Source of the DNA: CAZAJS01 sp964485635
GTDB taxonomy: Bacteria; Pseudomonadota; Gammaproteobacteria; Francisellales; Francisellaceae
Direction: 5' to 3'
Assembly: GCA_964485635.1 (NCBI GenBank)
Contig: CAZAJS010000029.1
Coordinates: forward strand, 1 to 15,345
DNA length: 15,345 nt
A program made the position numbers and the translations under genes. Shown here piece by piece: positions 14,851-15,345 of the stretch; the stretch's first letter is position 1, and every line of letters begins with the position of its first letter. The notes under the pieces are model-generated. The model ran no database searches and was not told the DNA's origin. It worked only from the letters and a program-made list of their open reading frames with translations.

Positions 14851-15057
14851 ATGGCTGAAGAAAAGAAAAGTGGTTACTGTAAAGGGTGTCAAAAACAAGT
14901 TGTTGTTTTTCGAAAAGGGACAAATCATATCCTTCATTTGTTAATGACTATCATCACCGGTGGGTTATGGTTGTTTTTATGGTTGGGTCTTACAATTAAA
15001 TTTTGTGGATGGCGGTGTACCCAGTGTGGGTCATCAAAAGTTAAAGGTGTTAGGTAA
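14851..15057 (+). CDS. Small membrane protein with cysteine pairs at both ends (zinc-ribbon-like)
   Basis: The 68-residue product has CKGC (Cys10, Cys13) near the N terminus and CTQC (Cys56, Cys59) near the C terminus, the latter followed by GSSK as in a zinc ribbon knuckle; Cys52 is extra. Between them NHILHLLMTIITGGLWLFLW (25-44) starts a hydrophobic stretch that runs to about residue 51 and could span the membrane or form a helical hairpin. The two pairs could together bind one Zn2+ if both ends lie on the same face. I recognise the general pattern of small bacterial zinc-ribbon proteins with an HILHLLMT-type core but know of no assigned function. The frame is open to a TTG at 14827; the ATG at 14851 is chosen because AAAAGGA lies 7 nt before it. 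A candidate 7-codon leader ORF precedes it. Confidence 0.75.
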   Translation: MAEEKKSGYCKGCQKQVVVFRKGTNHILHLLMTIITGGLWLFLWLGLTIKFCGWRCTQCGSSKVKGVR

Positions 15058-15071
15058 TTCTATTTCTAGCT

Positions 15072-15097
15072 ACAGTACGCTTTAAGTATGTTTTTTT
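15072..15097 (+). terminator. Weak candidate terminator after the zinc-ribbon gene
   Basis: A short imperfect stem (15072-15078 with 15086-15091, one bulged A and one G-T pair, 7-nt loop) runs into seven Ts (15091-15097). The T-run is good but the stem is weak. The rest of the 114-nt gap to the next gene shows no further structure. Confidence 0.28.
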
Positions 15098-15171
15098 GAA
15101 AAATTAAGCAATAGATAATGACGATGTGTCTTAAATGATATTAACCAAGCAAATCTGAAAAGTGATAGCTA

Positions 15172-15345
15172 ATGACACAATTTAAATTCAAATTTAACAA
15201 ATTAGAATACCAACAGAAAGCGATTGAAAGTATTACTGAAGTATTGTCAGTCACTCAATCTAAACCAGCTGCCAATGGTGTTGCCACCCCTGAGTTGCTT
15301 TATTCGCCAACGGCCTTGCATAGTTCCATTCATTATATGCAGCAG
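15172..15345 (+). CDS. Probable type III restriction enzyme Res subunit / helicase, N terminus only (3' end outside window)
   Basis: An ATG at 15172 opens a frame of 58 codons to the window edge without a stop. It begins MTQFKFKFNKLEYQQKAIES, the pattern 'x-F-x-F-x-x-L-x-YQ-x-x-AI-x-x-x' that starts many type III restriction (Res) subunits, where the YQ-AI segment is the Q-motif-like entry to the superfamily 2 helicase domain. The Walker A motif and the C-terminal endonuclease domain would lie beyond the edge, so the call rests on the first 25 residues. AAAAGTGA 6-13 nt upstream may serve as a weak ribosome-binding site. In typical type III loci the methyltransferase gene mod precedes res; here the upstream gene is the small cysteine-pair protein instead. 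Another helicase with a similar start is the main alternative. Confidence 0.5.
   Translation, partial: MTQFKFKFNKLEYQQKAIESITEVLSVTQSKPAANGVATPELLYSPTALHSSIHYMQQ

Overview
The window reads as chromosomal DNA from a low-to-moderate GC Gram-negative bacterium, most likely a gammaproteobacterium. The basis is an outer-membrane MipA/OmpV protein, a SdaC-type HAAAP permease, a YhhW-like pirin, a YliI-like soluble aldose sugar dehydrogenase and Shine-Dalgarno-type start sites. The genus cannot be named from the sequence alone. No rRNA, tRNA, CRISPR array, transposase or integrase is visible. Twelve complete protein genes, two genes cut by the window edges and one candidate 7-codon leader ORF account for almost all of the DNA.

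Left edge (1-3270). The tail of a BspA-like (DUF285) 25-residue-repeat surface protein runs rightward and converges on a leftward MipA/OmpV outer-membrane protein and ferrochelatase (hemH). Divergent from hemH is tspO, so a protoheme synthesis enzyme and a porphyrin-binding membrane protein share one intergenic region. tspO ends in a 14-bp stem-loop that abuts the start codon of the next gene.

Middle (3268-6619). A small 2-oxoglutarate/Fe(II) oxygenase converges on a leftward pair: a UMF1-type MFS transporter and a small secreted DUF4232-like protein whose start overlaps the transporter gene by 17 nt. The two stop codons at the convergence share one CTAG. A pirin gene reads rightward from the region divergent to the transporter.

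Leftward block (6593-13377). In transcription order this is a SdaC-like amino-acid permease, a 1147-residue protein with a RecB-like nuclease, an RNase H-like domain and a superfamily 1 helicase, then pncB and pncA. pncB and pncA are 1 nt apart and form the nicotinamide -> nicotinate -> nicotinate mononucleotide salvage route. pncA overlaps the pirin gene tail-to-tail by 27 bp.

Right edge (13476-15345). A secreted PQQ-dependent aldose sugar dehydrogenase is followed by a short regulatory-looking region: an extended -10 box under a 15-nt palindrome, then a 7-codon aromatic-rich mini-ORF with a strong ribosome-binding site. These precede a 68-residue membrane protein with cysteine pairs at both ends. 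The window closes in the first 58 codons of what looks like a type III restriction enzyme Res/helicase subunit, with no mod gene in front of it.

Most of the window is housekeeping. The parts that merit a second look are the leader ORF and palindrome at 14739-14850, the terminator hairpin fused to the oxygenase start at 3233-3270, the transporter/secreted-protein pair, the nuclease-helicase fusion, and the restriction gene at the right edge.
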